Below are positions 60,727 through 64,000 of a stretch of DNA of 64,000 nucleotides, one piece after another (the first letter of the stretch is position 1; the number at the start of each line of letters is the position of its first letter). Under the pieces are notes generated by a model. The model did no database searches and was not told the DNA's origin. It saw only the letters and a program-made list of their open reading frames with translations. Source of the stretch: Ulota crispa (taxonomy: Eukaryota; Streptophyta; Bryopsida; Orthotrichales; Orthotrichaceae); NCBI GenBank assembly GCA_963920765.1, contig OY987246.1, forward strand, positions 25,243,167 through 25,307,166, in the 5' to 3' direction. Made by a program: the position numbers and the translations under genes.

Positions 60727-62057
60727 TAAAATGTTTATAAGAAAATAGAACATGTATACACTTTCACTTGGAACTTTGAATGATGCATCATTTCATTGAT
60801 GAAGAGGCAAATTGAGCAACCACCTCTTCACCGCTTCATTCTTTGACCTTCTTCACAGATTCAATCACATTCTACAGCAATCCTATGCTTCTTCATCGCT
60901 TTTATCTTTTCTTAATACAAGTTCAATATTAAATTCAAAAAAATCAAAATATTTTCACAATTTATGTCTAGTTTGGCTTCAAATCGCTCATGGTTTAATT
61001 TTCAAACATGTGTATGAGAATAATAAAGATGAAATTTCATGAATTGTTTTGTTGTTTCGCCGAAAAATCTTTATAAGAAAAAAACTTATGGAGCAAGTAA
61101 TCTAGCATTGGATCATCTTTTTTTTCACATGTTGGCAAATCAAGCTTCATGTTGCCTATTGACGTGCTAAAATGACATGGCCCTATTCCGATATAAGATG
61201 CACGCAATACCATGCTCAAACTGGGCATTGATTTGTTGCTAGATATGACAATTGTTTTCAATTCTAAACAAAAACAAACTCAAGATGTTCTGTGTTTTTG
61301 GGATTCAAATTTTCACGTAATTGATTCAAAGTATAAAACAAAAAGTAATATTTTGAATATTTTTTTTGCAAAGGCTTTTCACCACTACATAAACCCGCCA
61401 TTCTTCCACAATCATAATAAATCGTCAAATAATAATGGGATTTTATTACCATTTTCAAACCTATAGATTATACATGAATAAAATTACTAGTGCTTAATCT
61501 CAAATCATCACGTAATAGGTTAATAAATACATACAAACATATACTAAGATATGTATGTTTTTGCAAAACTACATCATAAATATACTTTGAATTTCTGAAA
61601 ATCATTTTTTGCAAACAAAAAATAATATCATCCTTTATACTCTCTTAATGCACACGGTTTGATTTTGCTTTATTTATCAGCATATGATTTTCTTCTACAT
61701 GATATAGATATCATTATGTAATGATGGCTCCTTTTTATCATGAAAAAATCGACATTTTATTTATAGTTAGATGATTGAATCGTCTATACAATATAAGTGG
61801 CATTTTTGTTTATTACTAAACATCCTTAAATAGATGCAAAGACAAATTTAACACCTTTTTAGTGTACATATTGATTGGAAGCATATCTAACCTGAAAAAA
61901 CTGGTCTGCAAACCTGTTTAGGTAGGGAGCAATATTACAACTTGATCAAAAAATCCAACTACATTGAATGAAGGGAACTTTAGTATTATGGAGTCACTTG
62001 TAAAGGTCATATCACTTATAAAGTTCATGTTTTTAAAAGCCATGAAAGAAGGAGGAA
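60727..62057. other. AT-rich region upstream of the membrane-protein gene
   Basis: Short frames on both strands (60812-61466) overlap each other and contain no recognised domain. No element ends were seen. Confidence 0.4.
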
Positions 62058-62068
62058 TTATATAAGGG
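62058..62068 (+). promoter_or_regulatory. TATA box of the 62134 gene
   Basis: TTATATAAGGG lies about 70 bp upstream of the ATG. With the usual 30-bp spacing, transcription would start near 62090-62095, giving a leader of about 40 bp. It is a good match in an AT-rich background, so chance occurrence is possible. Confidence 0.45.
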
Positions 62069-62133
62069 TGATTGATTATCAACTAATAGACAAGAAACAT
62101 TTATTATTTTTCAAAGTTAATAAACTCAATTAA

Positions 62134-62712
62134 ATGGTGTCAATAACCACCATAACATATTGGTGTTACGTTACATCGGTATTGGTGCAAGTACAAGTAT
62201 CAGTAGGCTTCATAGTGTCGCCTCATTTACTAGTGCCTTGGGCTTCAGATACTTTTGCTCAATATTTCATTCGATTTACAGGAGTAAGTTTGTTGTCATT
62301 GACACAAGTTTTTTGGGGATTTCGCCATATTCCATTTCAATCTCAAGGCTTGGTGGGATCACAACTTGCGGCTTTTTCACAAAGTTGTGCGCGCTTATTT
62401 ACCAAGTTTCATTTATTAATGGCTGCATTATTGTATTGGGTTATGTTTCGAGTTAACATGACTATCCCCAATGGACAATGTCTTTTGGCAATGCACGTAT
62501 TGTGGGCTTGCATAATGATATATGCAATAGTGATGCATCAACAACTTGTTTGTGGCTACATCATTGATACAAGTTCCTTTTATGAGGCGGCTATCAGCCT
62601 CAAACTACTAGCACAAGGTGACGATGTTCAAGAACAACGCACTGTGCTACAAGTAATAAAGGGTGAAGACTCTAGCTCTAAAGGTGTCTTGCAAATGTTC
62701 CAAGGTATTTAG
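62134..62712 (+). CDS. predicted four-helix membrane protein, unknown function
   Basis: A 192-residue frame that I do not recognise. Four hydrophobic segments are predicted by eye at about 8-28 (TYWCYVTSVLVQVQVSVGFI), 45-63 (FIRFTGVSLLSLTQVFWGF), 91-107 (FHLLMAALLYWVMFRV) and 116-135 (CLLAMHVLWACIMIYAIV). A polar tail follows (about 150-192, with QGDDVQEQR and GEDSSSKG). The regular hydrophobic pattern, the TATA box upstream and the length against an AT-rich, stop-rich background argue for a real gene. The 3' end is uncertain: CAAG-GTATTTAG near 62700-62710 could be a splice donor, with an acceptor TTTCCTCAG near 62799, which would change only the last residues. Confidence 0.6.
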   Translation: MVSITTITYWCYVTSVLVQVQVSVGFIVSPHLLVPWASDTFAQYFIRFTGVSLLSLTQVFWGFRHIPFQSQGLVGSQLAAFSQSCARLFTKFHLLMAALLYWVMFRVNMTIPNGQCLLAMHVLWACIMIYAIVMHQQLVCGYIIDTSSFYEAAISLKLLAQGDDVQEQRTVLQVIKGEDSSSKGVLQMFQGI

Positions 62713-64000
62713 TTACTTACCCTTTATAATTGATTAATTCCTCTAGTCACCAAACTAAATATCAACTTGTTAGTTTCCTTTGCTACCTCATTTCCTCAGG
62801 ACGTTTGTGGTAACCAATTTATGTAATTACAATGATTCAATGTTTCATTTTTATTTTTAATTCTATGATTTGTTTGTTATATTGTAATTCTTACAACCTA
62901 ACTAATCCAAATGCATTTTTGTATTTTATTTTATAATGATTTATACTTTTGATGTTGCATTTTATATTTGATATATCTAATGGAATCTATGAAGTTTCAT
63001 TACCTTCAAGCCTCTCAAAAATTGGCACTACTCATTTAGGTTGTTTGAAATGGTTTTGTGCATTAGATGAAATCAAGACAGACTAAATGTGGCCAAAGAA
63101 AAAACTATGCAACATTAAAGAGTAAGGATGAAATGACGTTGGGTGCCAACAAACTCTAATTTTTGTTTTTATGAGATAAAAATTGTATTATAATTGCAAA
63201 TTTAGTTGTTTATAATGAAAGAAAGTTTCTCTTTTTGAAACCAAATACAAGCAAGTGGTTTTGCATTAAGGCTTTGCTCTTGCTACTTTCTAAATTACAA
63301 GTTGATTCATCAATATTTTTGAATTTGAAGTCAACTAGAATTACCCTATTTGTATTGTCATTCAAATTGAATGAACAAGTGTATTGAGCCTCTATGCAAG
63401 TAACAACAAAACTGTCATAGGAGGAACTGTTATTATTAGTGTTTTAAATTTTAAATTTGGTTTTATTTATGACAATTGTACTACACATCATGCACTTATG
63501 TATATTTCTTGCAAATAAGCTTGATGAAAAGCGTGCCAACTAATTTACTCTTGACTCTAAGAAAAGTATATTCTTTTAAATATAATCAGATGTAATAGCT
63601 ATTTTTTGCAAAAACTACATGTTTTAAGCTTTATAAAGCATTATGAAGGTACATGAATTTTGATTGTTTGCAAACCTTGTAATGTTCTTGGTTGAGATAT
63701 GATTCCCAAAATCTATGTGCCTTTGCAATTAAGCTATCATTTCATGACCAAACATAGTGTTCTTTCTACAGAGTTTTTATGAAGAATAAAATAATATGAA
63801 ATAATATGTCACATGTTGGTAAAACATTTGAAAAGATACTTTTTGTTGAATAGATTAAAAAGTCCCAAATTTTGTTAATTCAAACTATTATAAGATTTAA
63901 TAAATGTTAATATGAACCACGCTTGAATTTTAAAAATCAAATACACACAACTAACTATTGCTTAGAATAGTAAGTTAAGATATTTTTAAGTTCATTTACT
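62713..64000. other. AT-rich spacer to the window end
   Basis: No gene, RNA or bounded element was recognised. The beginning may hold the 3' UTR, or a short last exon, of the preceding gene. Confidence 0.4.

Noticed and set aside
1-64000. LTR retrotransposons, CRISPR arrays, rRNA genes
   Set aside because: No long direct terminal repeats with reverse transcriptase or integrase motifs, no spaced short repeats, and no rRNA-like sequence were seen.

Overview
This is a eukaryotic nuclear window, most likely from a land plant. The evidence is a plant-type DIS3L2/SOV exonuclease with GT-AG introns, a plant-like DNAJC8 homologue, a PIF/Harbinger element, CACTA-type miniature elements and pyrimidine-rich gene leaders. 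I cannot name the species. Long AT-rich spacers filled with nested inverted-repeat elements surround a few gene islands of visibly higher GC.

Three genes look intact. (1) 12856-18943, minus strand: a DIS3-like exonuclease 2 (SUPPRESSOR OF VARICOSE type) in seven exons that I could join phase by phase to about 1,590 residues, including an unusual N-terminal extension of about 540 residues. (2) 44859-45641, minus strand: an uninterrupted 260-residue J-domain protein of the DNAJC8/SPF31 type, linked to splicing. (3) 62134-62712, plus strand: a 192-residue predicted four-helix membrane protein that I do not recognise, with a TATA box upstream. A fourth island (about 36.4-41.4 kb) is a decayed PIF/Harbinger transposon. 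It has a Myb/SANT-like ORF (plus strand) and a DDE transposase (minus strand), converging and both broken by stops that look like C-to-T decay.

The spacers are the most interesting part. At least a dozen elements begin with TTAA-CCCCT(A/C)AAGG-like and end with CCTTTAGGGG-TTAA-like sequence. In two nested cases another copy of the host element supplies the unoccupied site, and it has a single TTAA (or close to it). This indicates insertion with duplication of TTAA, the hallmark of piggyBac-type transposition. They fall into several size families (about 910-920 bp, 615-650 bp, 340-370 bp, and others), nest in each other, and in one place three abut and share single TTAA (or TTAG) junctions. 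No transposase for them is visible here.

Other miniature elements: three TA-flanked elements with AGGTAG termini (two are both 397 bp), CACTA-type elements with 3-bp duplications (AAA, ACT), GAGCATC-terminated elements, GGGAATTG foldbacks including a palindrome of about 1.2 kb, and a Micron-like element between two (AT)n tracts.

Layout: 1-5.5 kb AT-rich with the Micron-like and SINE-like pieces; 5.5-10.7 kb nested TTAA elements, TA element and foldbacks; 10.8-19.6 kb DIS3L2 island; 19.8-36 kb repeats and AT-rich sequence; 36.4-41.4 kb Harbinger; 41.8-43 kb small elements; 43-46.1 kb DNAJC8 island; 46-61 kb repeats; 62.1 kb membrane-protein gene, then AT-rich to the end.
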